Counted from the first letter of the stretch, positions 23,301 to 34,093 are shown. The stretch is 64,000 bases of DNA from Asterias amurensis (GCF_032118995.1 NC_092653.1:22835202-22899201), one strand, 5' to 3'. Notes: generated from the sequence alone by a model not told the origin. Translations and numbers: made by a program.

Positions 23301-24426
23301 AATTTTTTTGGCTATACTATAAAAATATGACTGAATTTTTCATTTGTTTTTTACATACTGGTGCTGTGTGTAATTTTGTTTTGTCATTAAAACATGATTT
23401 ATCCTCTGCATCACACTTGATGATTATAATAGAAAACATCAATTTAAATATTGTGAAAGTAAAGATGTACATATTTTATATAGAGATAAATAAGATTTAT
23501 AGAGACTAGTTTAGAGTAAATTAATCATTATACATTTATAACGCCAACACTTATATCTAATACTAATTTGTTACTTTTATTTTCCACAATGAAGCTCGCA
23601 AGTGAACGAAGGAAAAAGCAAGAAGAAATGGAGTCCAAGAAAGACAGCCAGCCCACAAAGGTTACTGGCGTGTTACCAAGCTCAGAAGAAAAACCTGCAA
23701 CATACAGACGAGGCGTTGGCAAGTACATCCCCTCAACAGCTACATCACCTAGCCAAGCACAAAGGTACTGATCGTACTAAAGAATTGCCAAGTTTGGCCA
23801 CAAAAAAACTTAGAAAGTATATATCCTTTTCCAAGAGTGGTTGTAATAACATTTAATTACTTGAGTCATTAAACTTAATGGATTTGCAGTGACATGTAAT
23901 TTACATTGGACAGTCAGCAACCCTACTCTTTTGTGCATGATCCAACAAAGTTCAATGTTTGGAAAAGGAATTGCATAGAGATAACAGGTGTTAGTTGGCA
24001 GATGAAAAGGATGTTGTATTCCGTTTTTAATGGAGCTTTTACCTTCTTCAATCTTCCATTCATTCATTCACAAATGACTAAAAATACACTTTCCAATGTT
24101 TGCATACTTTTGTTTCTATATTTTTAAACCCAAACTCTGACCATTTTGTCCTTATTTTGTGGGACCACTTTGGTCCCACTTCCATTGTTTAAATATGTGA
24201 GAGAAACAAACATGTGCCCTTTACTGTGTTTAACTACACGTAAGGCTTGCACAGTTTAAAGCAAGACTCATGGTTATTCACGATAAATCCCAGTGACATT
24301 TTCTTCTTTTCTATTTTCAGCACAAGTAAGCGACCTGCAGAAACCTCTGTCAGTTCAGATGCCACATCATCATCAAAAAAGAAGTCAAAGTCATCCTCAA
24401 AGCTTACAGACTTCAGTGCTTGGTGA
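8352..24426 (+). CDS. PPIL2: Peptidyl-prolyl isomerase-like 2 (U-box cyclophilin), 18 coding exons
   Basis: Exons: 8352-8383, 9262-9311, 9874-9922, 11137-11251, 12083-12134, 12770-12861, 13389-13554, 14120-14220, 14796-14840, 16147-16222, 17122-17228, 18727-18816, 19118-19151, 19845-19962, 20717-20773, 22291-22423, 23595-23764, 24321-24426. They total 1593 nt, 530 residues plus stop; the human protein is about 520. The start [14 protein letters not shown] matches the family. A split U-box occupies roughly residues 40-130 ([21 protein letters not shown]). The cyclophilin domain lies near 280-440: FHRSIKNFM keeps the catalytic Arg, then [26 protein letters not shown] and SQFFIT. The lysine/serine-rich tail ends in DFSAW, as in human PPIL2. 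The protein is a nuclear spliceosome-associated isomerase and U-box ubiquitin ligase. At the position of CypA Trp121 the sequence has His (KHLD), as in this low-cyclosporin class. All introns are GT-AG and no frame is broken. Confidence 0.96.
9923..11136 (+). other. PPIL2 intron 3 with two dispersed-repeat fragments
   Basis: 10040-10180 and 10780-10895 are GC-richer patches built on ggcc and ccttggtgccc motifs. They are related to each other, to 24549-24640 and weakly to 780-860. No coding potential is supported. The family is not one I can name. Confidence 0.45.
11306..11380. repeat. Perfect 30-bp inverted repeat (hairpin) in PPIL2 intron 4
   Basis: The left arm 11306-11335 is the exact reverse complement of 11351-11380, with a 15-base A-rich loop between them. 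The arm begins atgcaatttaggtaaactct. Confidence 0.95.
11570..11885 (+). mobile_element. tRNA-derived SINE with ATT-repeat tail
   Basis: It starts in a B box (gtgtgggttcgagtcccgg), continues through cacttgtgtctctaagcaa and a body with gaagcgctttgagatgccc, and ends in aaaaactggttattattattatta. Related copies lie at 13575 (+), 28598 (+), 39095 (-) and 47992 (-). The A-box half is missing, so this is a 5'-truncated copy. Confidence 0.75.
12227..12598 (+). mobile_element. TTAA MITE, family B
   Basis: TTAA at both ends flanks terminal inverted repeats: agccattggacactttc on the left and its near reverse complement gaaagtgtataatggct on the right. The interior has no coding capacity. A second copy in opposite orientation is at 34094-34434. 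A TTAA target duplication fits non-autonomous piggyBac-like elements. It sits in PPIL2 intron 5. Confidence 0.8.
12960..13352 (+). mobile_element. LINE 3' end (non-LTR retrotransposon fragment)
   Basis: In PPIL2 intron 6. The translation contains [11 protein letters not shown] followed, after an in-frame break, by [20 protein letters not shown]. This is the typical end of jockey/CR1/L2-type reverse transcriptase ORFs (G.RAFS.AAP.LWNSLP...FKK.LK). It ends in a short UTR and an ATGT microsatellite (13332-13350), a usual 3' tail for such elements. It is degraded by at least one stop and one frameshift. Confidence 0.75.
13575..13980 (+). mobile_element. SINE split by a later MITE insertion
   Basis: In PPIL2 intron 7. 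The left half (to 13737) has B box ggttcgaatcccaatt and cacctgtgtccttaagcaa. The right half resumes at 13926 with tatcaaaaagagaagggctt cgcccc, matching the order in the fuller copy at 28598-29023. The interruption is the inverted-repeat element at 13738-13925. Confidence 0.65.
13738..13925. mobile_element. Long-TIR MITE nested in a SINE (TTA target duplication)
   Basis: Imperfect terminal inverted repeats of about 65 bp start with cactgtgaac and end with gttcacagtg. TTA flanks both sides (13735-13737 and 13926-13928). The middle has about three copies of tgatattggtagggcttg. TTA duplications are typical of PIF/Harbinger-type elements; family assignment is tentative. Confidence 0.7.
15316..15392 (+). 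repeat. tRNA-derived SINE or tRNA pseudogene
   Basis: In PPIL2 intron 9. A box tagctcagttggtagagt, B box-like ggttggaatcc. Related to 4674-4748; it is diverged and lacks good cloverleaf pairing in the anticodon arm. Confidence 0.55.
15660..16095 (+). repeat. GC-rich insertion and 30-bp inverted repeat in PPIL2 intron 9
   Basis: 15740-15880 is rich in gcgcgtgcgcgt runs, unlike the surrounding AT-rich intron. Next to it, 15988-16017 (acgggaataaaagagtggtg...) and 16061-16090 are imperfect reverse complements around a 43-base spacer. Probably the end of a dispersed repeat; not classified. Confidence 0.5.
16320..16480 (+). mobile_element. tRNA-derived SINE, second type
   Basis: In PPIL2 intron 10. 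The head resembles a tRNA (acctcggtagtctagttggt A box; gggttcgaatccc B box; pairing end cccgagta). A tail of about 80 bp (ttcacaggactcggg, acacacatcggtgtatgggt) follows. Confidence 0.6.
16654..17051 (+). mobile_element. TTAA MITE, family A
   Basis: Begins TTAAAGACACTGGACAT with TGGTAATTGTCAAAGACCAG and ends with GAGTAATTACC...CCAGTGCCTTTA, so the ends are inverted repeats. The same body occurs at 31597 (+), 35491 (+), 48467 (-) and 53115 (+, left end lost). Short open frames within it are not genes. Confidence 0.85.
17375..17720 (+). repeat. Local tandem duplication in PPIL2 intron 11
   Basis: About 17380-17490 (tctcaaactttttgtag ... catatggtccaatatgaatg) is repeated with changes at about 17590-17700 (cctcaaactgtttgtag ... 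catatgattcaatataaatg), a unit near 205 bp. Inside it, ggcttcatgctttctgatgt is itself repeated twice (about 17506 and 17542). Confidence 0.7.
21350..21790 (+). repeat. Dispersed repeat in PPIL2 intron 15
   Basis: Repeated tatctgcttagcagaaacg motifs (three copies from about 21400 to 21500), then gagtggggcaccaatcacaa and a mirrored tctcgtgcttagcagtgttt. Its internal repetition and lack of coding capacity indicate a non-coding repeat; I cannot assign a superfamily. A second repeat patch (ttaggactcatcctaact, with inverted copies) follows in intron 16 at 22690-22830. Confidence 0.5.
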
Positions 24427-25615
24427 CAGAGTGGGATTGCTTGTTGTACCAACAGCTTCTATGCAGATCAACCCAGCCACTTTGGGTAAGGGTCGTTGAC
24501 CTCCATTGTACATTCTTTGTCTGGAGATTTGTAATCTCCTAAATATTCAGGCCTGGAACTATGCAGGAGCCATAAAGGCTATGGCTTCTGTTGCCCTGGT
24601 CTTAGCCTTGGTGTCCCATCAAAAGTTTCCCATAGACATAAAGATTTGCCACTGGAAGTGGTTGGTTTGTGAGGTTTCATCTATACACAGATCCAAATTT
24701 TAGCAGTTCTTGACCATGATGATTTGTCTTTACAGAATTTATCCCTAAGACACCATCACCCCTTGAAACAAAAATAGTTTGGAGTCAGATTTAATGCATA
24801 ATTGTTTCCTTCCCTGCCTTTCACCTCTGTGGACCCCTGTTCACACTAGAGTCATTCATGTGCATTGAGATTTCAGTCCCAATCGGACTGCATGTAAAGC
24901 TGGACTATTGATAGTGTTACTGATCATTTTGTTGTTGGATGTATACTAAAATGAGGTAAACTAAAAATGGTTCTGCTGATAATTATAAACAGACAAACAA
25001 CCTGGAATTCACACTTGGACAGAAAACCTTACAGCACAGAGAGAGAGAGTATGGGCTTTCCACTTTGATTCAATCGTTTTTTTTTCTGAAAAGTTTCATG
25101 CTAACATTCTTTTTGGTGTTTAAAATAACATACAAAAAAACATTTACAGTTCATACCTAAAAATTACCCCATGTGTAGCTCTTGTAAACACAATGAAAGG
25201 TGTGACTTTTGTTAAAAGCTAGATTGGACTAACACCATCTCCCACCTCTCGTTGTTCATGCTTAGCCCTGACACCCTTACAAATAAACCCTTCCTTTTTT
25301 CCCCCTTATACCCACCAATACATTGCCATCCAGGAATTTGATGTCAGTTTATCAATCAAGATCCCATAAGATAATATAGACATGCCTTTAGAAAACATTT
25401 TCTTGGGTCTTTCTAAATTCTGGAAAAGTGAGTTTTGTGTATAAATATTGAAGGTTATCCTTCAGACCTTACATGTTGTTTACTAAAGTTTAACAGTTAA
25501 TAACTTTTGTACAAATTATCACATTTCTTATTTCAACAAGGATACAATAGCTTGATGTAAAACGTGTAAATACCAGTGTGCATTTCGATAGAATAAACTT
25601 GGAAAAGGAAGTCTG
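24427..25615 (+). other. PPIL2: PPIL2 3' UTR with polyadenylation signal
   Basis: AT-rich DNA follows the TGA. An AATAAA lies at about 25592 (gaataaacttgg), a plausible end of the transcript. Inside, 24549-24640 resembles a dispersed repeat also present at 10040-10180 (caggcctggaa ... ttggtgtcccatcaaaa). Confidence 0.55.
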
Positions 25616-26170
25616 TTGTTGAGTTTATAACTTTTTGTGGTTTAATCAGAAACTTTTGTTTACTCCCCAACTAAATTTGCTATATAAATTGCAGTCACTA
25701 TTCATAACAATTCATATGTTTATGAACATATGCCAGTATACAATGTCCAAGATCGCAAAGGACATAGTAGAAACTCAAGCTTACTTCGAACTTAACTATT
25801 TTGTAAAATGTTTATAATGATTTGCAACAAATCTAACAGTATCTGCCACATGTTTTGTGTTCACGTAAGCGGTGCATGCAATGTCATTGTTTACTGTACT
25901 GTCACCGTTTTGGCGTTATGACTGCAGTTAGTGGTCATATTAAATCTCCGAGAGGCGTTGCCATGGCCAGGGGATTTTTTTTCCTATAATCATCCCTTTG
26001 CCTCAAAAGTAAGAAACTAAAGTGTTGAAGCGAAAAATTACTTAACAATTAATATGTCTTACATTTTATATATGAGGTACACATTTAGTAACCACAAACA
26101 ATATTGACATGTAAATTGTAGTATCTATATACATGTATAAGTAAGTTTATATAGGCCGAGTGGGTTAAAA
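25616..26170. other. Intergenic spacer between PPIL2 and lectin gene 1
   Basis: The two genes are convergent here. AT-rich sequence without a recognisable gene or repeat. No clear AATAAA for gene 1 was found close to its stop on the minus strand. Confidence 0.5.
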
Positions 26171-29100
26171 TCAGCCTTCACGACGCATTTTCATTTCACT
26201 CTTCACAATCTGTCTTCCTTCCCAAGTACTCCATCGCATCCCGCGATACTCCTGACTCGAATACTCGACGTAATACGAATCGTCGCCATTCAGGTTACTT
26301 TCCACAATCTTCTTATGGTAACTACCATAAGGGACACCAGAACAACGGTCAAACCACCAACCTCCCTCCAGTAGACCAGCACAGTTAGAAGCATCACCAT
26401 CGTTGTCGCGGTCATAGGTTGAGAATGGCCGGTTGTTGACCAGGTCAAGAACATCCCCTTGGGAAACAATTTTAATACATTTTAATACAATTTAGATCAG
26501 ACGCACATTGTTACAGAAATGGGCTGATAGTATCACCCCTGTCACAAATAATACTGGTTCGCGGAGTGAATGCTTGTAACTGCCTCTAAAATCAAGAGCA
26601 TCATTTTGGGCAACAATTTATTAACAACGTTTAGATCAGACGAACATCATAACATACATGGGCAGAAGGGTGTAGTATCACACCCCTGGCAACAAATACG
26701 GGTTCGTGGAGTGAAGTCAATCGTCTTTGAAGCAGCAGCGAAGATAAGGTACTATTTTAATGTGTAAATGGGGTGCACTGCTGTGAAGTTTATGCTGATG
26801 TATACATTAGCCAAACCACCAAAGGATGAATGTGGCCTAGACAACAACTCTATAATGGAAACCACCCAATCGCTCAGTCATATCTTTAAAAGTTTTTGCA
26901 GCAGTGTGCCTACCTTTGCAGCCAATAAGTTCGATGCGCATCGATGGCCATTCTCGATACCGAGTAGGTAGAACGCGAACGTACCGTGCACGTATGGGCC
27001 TCTGAAATATGCTTGTAACTGCCGCCACATCGTCGACGTTTCCTCGAAAGACCTGTATTAACAACGTAATGCATTTTAACATTGAGGGTTCATTGCATTC
27101 TAATATCCGGTTTGCTGTTGATAACTAGAGAGCACAGTATCTTTGTGAACTAATCTCTACCAAGGAAAGCAGTCGTGCTCTAAGATATGCAGGAACCCAC
27201 TTGGTAGAGTCAAGATCAAGAATAATTCGATACGGAGACCGTGCTTTCGCCAAAGCTGCTCCTGCCCTGTGGAATAAGCTCCGAATAAACCACCATCACT
27301 CGAAACCTTCGAGCATGTCAAGAAGGAAATAAAGTCACACTTGTTCACGTATATACTTACATTGGGTTTGATTTAACTACAGGTATTTTATGTTCCTACT
27401 TTTTTCTTTTTGTGTAGGCACCTTTTTCGGTTTTCTGGAGAAGTGCGCTGTATAAATCAATATAATAATTATTATTATTAAATCAACGACAACTTACCTT
27501 TGCTGTCTGCAAAGATGATCCACCGGAGTAATGCCATGTCGTCTGATCATCACTGTAGCTCACTTTGTATTGTGTGACCCAGTCCTTGTATGAATTCAAT
27601 GGATCCGTGCTGCCTTGTATAATGACACCTTCAACCTGATTCGTTGTCTCCAAATCCACTTGAAACCAGGGTGTTTGGAGGTCGCTAATTGCCGGACACC
27701 AGCCTCCTACGACCCCTTCGTTTCCTTCCTGGTTAAGACGCCCGTTCTTTGGCTTACAATTATCAGGTGGCCGCTCTTCTGGTGCTTTGTGAAAACTTGA
27801 TGCTGTAATTTGAGAGTCAGCGATGCTGCCGTCTTCCATTCCAAGACGTTGACCACAAATTCCGTGATCTTAAGATAAAATTAACATAAATTAAGCACAA
27901 ATTGGATTAAACCCAATTCAATTAAGTTCAACATAATTTATTCCCTTATTCCTCTATCATTATAAATACAGTGTAAACAAAGTGATTCAAGAATTTTAGG
28001 AATTGGGGGCACAGGCAAAACAGCACAGCTTGTGTTAGGGAGTGCCCATACAAAAACAATCACGAGATAAATACATACAGAACAGAGAAAGCACAATATC
28101 AACAAAACAACTCGAAACAAAATCTGAGGACAAAAATGCATCGTTTGTAAAAGAGGGCCTAGCATGAATTGAATAATTACGTCCAATCATTTGTTTGTCT
28201 CTTTATTTACCAATTGGTCCCATTCCTGAAGTCCCAACACTGATGTTGTAAAACTCTCCACTAACACGGAATTGAGATTTCGTCAAAGACCCTTCTATGC
28301 CCGTTTCATCTGTGAGATTCACACGGATAGTCCATGTGGACTCGGCTAGACCAGTCAGCAGACGGACTGCTTCATTACCAAGCCAGAACTCCCCTTGAAG
28401 GTTCCCAAAGCCTCTCTTGTACTCGCTCCAGTTCCGAGTGAAGTTCACAGATCCATTCAGACGTCTCTGAAACACCTGCACACAAGTAAACGATACACTT
28501 CTTTTACATGGTTGCGTCTTTATTTATTTGGATATTCAACCACTGTTAGGGGGAGGGGGAGTACTGAACTTTAAACGGATTGGTTGTCCAAAGAGTGCAT
28601 TGGCGTGGCCGAGAGGTTAAGATCACCGGACTCAAGCTCTGGTATTTCTGTTCAGCAGAGTGTGGGTTCAAGTCCCAGTTGTGACACTTGTGTCCTTAAG
28701 CATGAACGATTAACTAGTACTGCATCGTTCGTCCTTAGAATGGGACGAAGAGCCCTTGGTCCCGTGCGTTGTGCAATGCACGTTAAAGATAGCAGTAACA
28801 CTTGTCGCTTTGAGAGAAGGGGTTCACCCATGTGTTCCTTGCAATGGCTGCTAAATGCGCCATAGCACCCTGTGAACCATTTTAAGGTGCTACATAATGG
28901 GGTCTCAAAATTCATAACTTCAATAGCGTGTCTTTCTAAAACAATGTGTATTCTAAGCGCATTGAGTACCTTCTTGTTGGTAGATACATGCGCTATACAA
29001 GACTTCGGTATTATTATTATTCATTTCAATCATCTACTTCTCAAAGGCATATTTACCATACAATTCATCAACATTAAGTCGTCATGTTTGAACGAAACTA

Positions 29101-32022
29101 TTTCAGGTGGGAAAATATTTCTCCGGGACCAAAACAAAAGTTCAAATAAAAAGTTTAATTACCAGCCAGCCCGTAGTACCGTCCATGTCACAGTAAACGT
29201 CCAGCACCTCTGGCTGGTTGTTGGGCAAGTAGATAGTGTAGACACCACTCTCAGTGTTACCGGCATCCAACAACTCCTGACAGTCCTTGGGTTCATCATC
29301 TAAACAGTTTGTTGAAAATGTATTCATACTCTACATTGAAACTTAACAGTAGTTGCGATTTATTTGTATTGTTATAAATAGTGATGGGAAGAAAAAAACA
29401 CCTTGATGCTGTCAAAAACTCTCGGCATGTTGAAAATAGAACTCTTGTTCTACCATGGTGCTGCATAATGCATGCACTAGCTCGTTTGCACTCAGAGTTG
29501 GGACAGCAAACAGTTCATAGTTACAAGGTGTAATTTTTTGGGTACGGTGTTGGTGTAAAATAATATCCCATAACTTTCTTTTGTAAATGTTTGATCTATA
29601 TCAAGAGTATGGTTTGCAAAATTGACTTTATGTTATGCTTGTATGGGCTCTATGTATTCATCGATACAGAAGTTTTGACATTCTGACACATTTAAGGTAT
29701 TTGAATTTGTTGAGGATGCTATGAGTACACAGATCATGGAAATGGTGTATTAACACATCTAAACCTCTATTCATTGAAGTGATGGGAAAATCCTTCTTGA
29801 AAGCCAGTACAGATGAAACAAAATATCAACAAATGTGTATTTTAACCAGTGATTATAAGGACGTTACTTGGTATGATTAGAAATTTGAAAGTTAAAAGCT
29901 TTTATATGTAATGAACTGTTAAATTAAAAAGGCTAAATTTTTCAATTTGCGCCTTTAACCGATTAGCCACTGGACCGCCCAGCCGCCTAGCGATACACTG
30001 TATGCGGTAGGAGGAAACCTCGCTAGCTTGTGTTTGTAGAAAAAAAAGGAACATCAACAGAAAACATGATAGTCATTATGTAGGTCTACGCATTTGTTAA
30101 CCCATCTAGTTTTTTATAGATCATTACTAATTCTCCCTTCATAGTTGACTTGTCGAAGCTAATGATGATGAAATAATTCAGCTCTTACCCAACAAAATGC
30201 TCATTAGTAAACACAAAGGAAACTATATTTATTAATCATTCATGATGGTATTGTCGAAAACTAACGCCTTCGCATTTGATCAGTATGATCACTGAGCCAG
30301 ATAAAAGCCTTGAACAGCTATTGTGTCCATTTTATCCTTAATACAAAAAAATATTCGCCATAAAAATTACCATAGCCGTTTAACGAGAGGCATTTATTGT
30401 TCCCATGAGAACTTGTACTTTAGAAATATTACCGAAAGGGGTAACAAATTGTGCATAAATATTAAGCCATGGCTATCTTTTAAAATTTGAACTACGATCA
30501 GGGACTAGAGGGATAAAATGATATTTGGGTGGCTAAAATTCATCCTCCATTTCGGGCTTTGGTACATGTTTAGTGATACTTTGAACATGGAAAAGCAGGT
30601 GCAGATGCAGGAAATTTGTGGGAGGGGTAGGGGTCAGGCCCCCCCCCCCCAAAAAAAAAAAAATGTTTTTGATTCACCAAAATGCATAAGTGCAAGACTT
30701 GTTGACTCTCCTATCCCCTGCAGAATGTAATATTTTGTAATTTCAGTGACGTCTACTTAATTATTTATTTATTTTTTTTTTTTTTTTGGGGGGGGGGGGT
30801 CAGAGCAAGTGGTATTGAAATCTTGTCATCTTGGTTTGAGCTGGTCATCGTAAAACCCATGTGATCCTGTCATTATCTCATCAAATTTTTGTCATAATGT
30901 TTGAGCTGGGGATCGTAACCCATGATCCTGTCATTGTCTTATCAAAATCTTGTCATCTTGGTTTGAGCTGTTCAACGTGATCCTATTGTCTTATCAAATT
31001 CTTGTCATATTATTGCTTTGAGCTGGTCATCGTAACCCATGATCCTATCACTGTCTTATAAAAATCTTGTCATCTTCTTGTTTGATCTGGTCGGTAACCA
31101 TCATGATCTTAGGCCTTTTTCTGTATATAGGCTCTATGGATTGTATATATGCATGAATTTGATGTTTTACTTCGTTTATAAATTACTCACAATGGCAGTT
31201 AAAATAATCATGAATCATCTCTATGTCGTCAGTAAACATAGGTCGATCAGTGTAGTATGGCTCAACATGTCTGTTTGGTGCCATGGCGTTTACACCCCCT
31301 GGTAATATAACGGCGCAAGAACACCGTTCTTGATGGCTACCCGGCATCACCCATCTGAGCTTGCCGTGATGATCCGGCTCTTGCTCAAAATAACATACTT
31401 TGACTGCAGCTCCTTCACTGACAACTAGAAAAGAAAATCCCGTAATAGTTTAACGTGCGCACATGATGTTTCTAAATATATCAATATCAAGTTTCCCGAA
31501 CTGTTAAACGTATAGGCAACAAATGCTATAAGAAAATTCTTACCTTGAGATCTTTGCCGTTTATTTATTTTCCTTTATTTATTTATGTCAAGATCTTTAA
31601 AGACACTGGACACTATTGGTAATTGTCAAAAACCAGTCTTCTCACTCGGTGTATCTCAAAATATGCATAACACAAAAAAAAACTGTGAAAATTTGAACTC
31701 ATTTGGTTGTCGAAGTTGTGGGATAATAATGGAAGAAAAAACACCCTTGTCACATATAAGTTATGTGCCTTCAGATGATTGATTGCGGGACCTCAACATT
31801 TAATTCTGAGTTCTCGAAATCAAACTCGTGGAAATTTTTTTTTTTTTCTTAGAAACATCGTTACTTCAGAGGGAGCCTGTTTTCACAATGTCTTATACTA
31901 TCAACAGTTCTCCATTGCTTCTATTAATTACCAAGTATGAAGAAAAAGAAGTAGAGTAAGACAAAACTTAGCTTACCGCATAAGAAGACCATCAAGGCGC
32001 CTGTCGACAATAAAGAGTCCAT
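26171..32022 (-). CDS. Lectin gene 1: secreted FBG protein with an inserted F5/8C domain
   Basis: Exons (5' to 3'): 32022-31977, 31424-31191, 29299-29163, 28475-28211, 27868-27498, 27052-26914, 26457-26171; 1479 nt, 492 residues. Exon 1 encodes the signal peptide MDSLLSTGALMVFLC. Exon 2 holds the unrecognised four-cysteine domain (CYFEQEP, ERCSC, NCH). Exons 3-4 are the N-terminal FBG half (DCQELLDAG, VYCDMDG, FWLGNEAVRLL, WTIRVNLTDE). Exons 5-6 form an F5/8C domain (ICGQRLGMEDG to RIELIGC). Exon 7 completes FBG (FSTYDRDNDGDASNCAG, WWFDRC, SNLNGDD, RGMRWSTW, EMKMRREG). It is the most diverged copy: the discoidin part is 11 residues longer, the last exon carries an extra loop after WWFDRC, and the end is REG rather than RNN. 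Predicted extracellular lectin-like protein; ligand unknown. Confidence 0.87.
27140..27480 (+). mobile_element. LINE 3' end in intron 5 of lectin gene 1
   Basis: The translation contains IIRYGDRAFAKAAPALWNKL, then after a frame change TFEHVKKEIKSHLFTY, the conserved C-terminus of jockey/CR1/L2-like reverse transcriptases. It ends in gcgctgtataaatcaatata followed by ATT repeats. That tail resembles the tails of the SINEs in this window. It is antisense to the host gene and carries a frameshift. Confidence 0.8.
28598..29023 (+). mobile_element. Near full-length tRNA-derived SINE in lectin gene 1
   Basis: In the intron between exons 3 and 4 (29162-28476). The head gcgtggccgagaggttaaga is a Leu/Ser tRNA-like A box, gtgtgggttcaagtcccag is the B box, and the body ends gctatacaagacttcggtattattattatt. 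This is the fullest copy in the window. Confidence 0.8.
30640..30800. repeat. Homopolymer tracts
   Basis: A C10 tract followed by a run of A near 30640-30662, and a long T run followed by G10 near 30768-30800. Such tracts are prone to assembly or length error. Confidence 0.8.
30805..31110 (+). repeat. Minisatellite, about 60-bp unit, four to five copies
   Basis: In intron 2 of lectin gene 1. Each unit reads roughly aatcttgtcatcttggtttg agctggtcatcgtaacccat gatcctgtcattgtcttatc, with small indels. It ends shortly before the gene's second exon. Confidence 0.8.
31597..31937 (+). mobile_element. TTAA MITE family A, right end lost
   Basis: Starts ttaaagacactggacactat and follows the family body to attaccaagta. 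The right inverted repeat is missing. It lies in intron 1 of lectin gene 1, about 40 bp from the signal-peptide exon. Confidence 0.8.
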
Positions 32023-32340
32023 ATTCCAGTACCATAGATAGAAAGAATACTGGTATATATAGCGATGACGAGGTAAGAAAAAGGTTGCTGAAACACTGCC
32101 AATCACAGCAAGGTCAAACAACAACCTTTAAACAATAGCCATTTTCTTTGACCTTCATTAACATGATTTGTTTTCCCGGAGATTCAAAATGTCCATATTC
32201 CAGTTCAGGTAGAAAGAATAGACTGGTCAAATAGGAAAGACGAGGCAAGAAAAAGGTTGCTGAAACACTGCCAGTTAAAGCAATCTCAAACAATAGGCAC
32301 TTTCTTTGAAGTTCAAAATGTCCGTTCGGCTGCCATCGCA
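32023..32340 (-). promoter_or_regulatory. Promoter of lectin gene 1, tandemly duplicated
   Basis: Two diverged copies of about 150 bp: 32010-32150 next to the gene and 32188-32330 upstream. Both contain aagaaaaaggttgctgaaac actgcca and tccatattccag, so the upstream copy even includes the start-codon context (GGAATATGGAC) before it diverges. A TATA-like tatatata is at 32054-32061, about 32 bases upstream of the ATG, which would make the 5' UTR very short. Confidence 0.6.
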
Positions 32341-32906
32341 TGCAGTCAGTATTCCGAAACGCACAACCTTGCCGTCATGGAGATAGTGGAGCTACACCAC
32401 ACCAACAATTAGCAGTAGGGGCTTGTTGTTGCGTGGATTTTGAGTGGAAATTTTTATCTGACTCTCTTATTACTTCCTGTGACAGAAAATCAAAGTTAAT
32501 TTTTTTCCATCCGTTGTCGGAGCATCCTCATTTGATGATGTCTAATACGATCGATTGCATATTCATCGCGGACCATGAGCGATTAATATTAACACTTGCA
32601 TTGAACTATAATACTAAACTAACGGCTGTTTAATGCCAAATATATTGTATCCAACAAGACTTTACCCACAGCATACTTATAATGCTAAATAATCATACTG
32701 CTCATTATAAAACAAAGCTTCACAATAAAATAATTTAAAAAACAAACTATCGGGTAGACTCAATAATTTCAATTCAAATAAACTCAATTATTACAACTTC
32801 ATGGACAATGACAATGTTAATGCAGTTACAATGAGCAAGACAATTCTAAAGATAACAAAATGCGTTTTGAGTTAAGATTTATGGATGTTTGTATATGTGC
32901 GGGCGG

Positions 32907-33164
32907 TTAACACATCCCTCCAACGAGGAGCAGCAGCAGAAAATTATGCCCCGTTCCCCAAACATCATTTGGAACGAGGAGTAAAATGTTGAGGAACTCT
33001 ACAATCATGATCATAGACCAAGACGATTGAGTGATGACGCCAGTAATGTAGTACGGAGCTAGTAGACTTGTTGGTCTCCAGTCTTTATATCCGTATAGGG
33101 ATAAGGACATGTGTTGGCTGTACAGAACCAGTGATACCATTGGATAAAATGTACCTGTAAACAC
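32907..33164 (-). other. Possible exon of an unidentified membrane protein
   Basis: An open frame of about 80 residues ends in TAA and is hydrophobic in two stretches (SLLAPYYITGVITQ.. and NFLLLLLVGGMC). A possible acceptor (tgtttacag) precedes GTACATTTTATCC at 33156. No partner exon, homologue or polyadenylation signal was found. It may be a gene relic or chance; I do not recognise the family. Confidence 0.25.
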
Positions 33165-34093
33165 TACGTGGGGGTACGTCCATTATTATGGATGTTTTAT
33201 ATATCCAAATGTACGTTGAATTTGAATGCAAGATCAACGGTATATCAGGAATTTTAAATGGAACATGTTATTATCTTTTTGTACGATGGCACTTTCTATA
33301 GCGAAAAGGCGGGGCAATAAAGCCGTTGCACACGTGTACCGATTGTTGATATAGGCTTCCAAACGAGTTGTTAGAGTGAGTGCGTCACTACTGCGCATGT
33401 ACGTTGTTGGTCAGTAGTCAACTAACATGAGCGCTCTCGAACTTGCCCTTTATTGCACAAAGGGTACTAATTACTGACAATTCGGAGTAGTTCCCGTAGA
33501 CGCTGTTGTAACCACTGATTGACAGACAGCGAAATAAGGAACAAACAATTTCAACCATGGGAGGGATGAGGCGAGAGAGGGATTTATTGCAGTGTCCGTT
33601 ATAGCAACACAGACAGTTAAATTGGAAAACTTAAAAGACCTTTTTCATACTGCTTCGCTCTGAAGTTTGGTTACGCCAGAATAGTAAAAATTACACAACG
33701 GACAAAGGATATGCTTTTCGAGAACATTCATAATACGCCCCTCTTAACATTCATGCATGACGTCATAGTTCTATCCCACATTTAGGCTATAGAGGCGCAC
33801 GTCCGCCACCACTTGCAGTCGAACTTGCAGTGGAGTTGTGACGTATATTATATTGTATTATGCATATAATATTAGGAGAGGCGTATAAAATTGGTTTATT
33901 CAGACAACATGGGGATGAAGGCTTGTACGCACAATAATGCAAGCAACTATATCACTGCTATTAATACAACGACATGCTAATTCTTAGATTGTTATTATCC
34001 GGGGTGACACCTGTATATCCACTATTTTGACCGTAAATTATTTATTGAAAACATCCAGTTTAAAACTATAATATGTAACAAATACTAATTGTA

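Noticed and set aside
30805-31110. CRISPR-like array
   Set aside because: The units are contiguous with no unique spacers, and the context is a eukaryotic intron.
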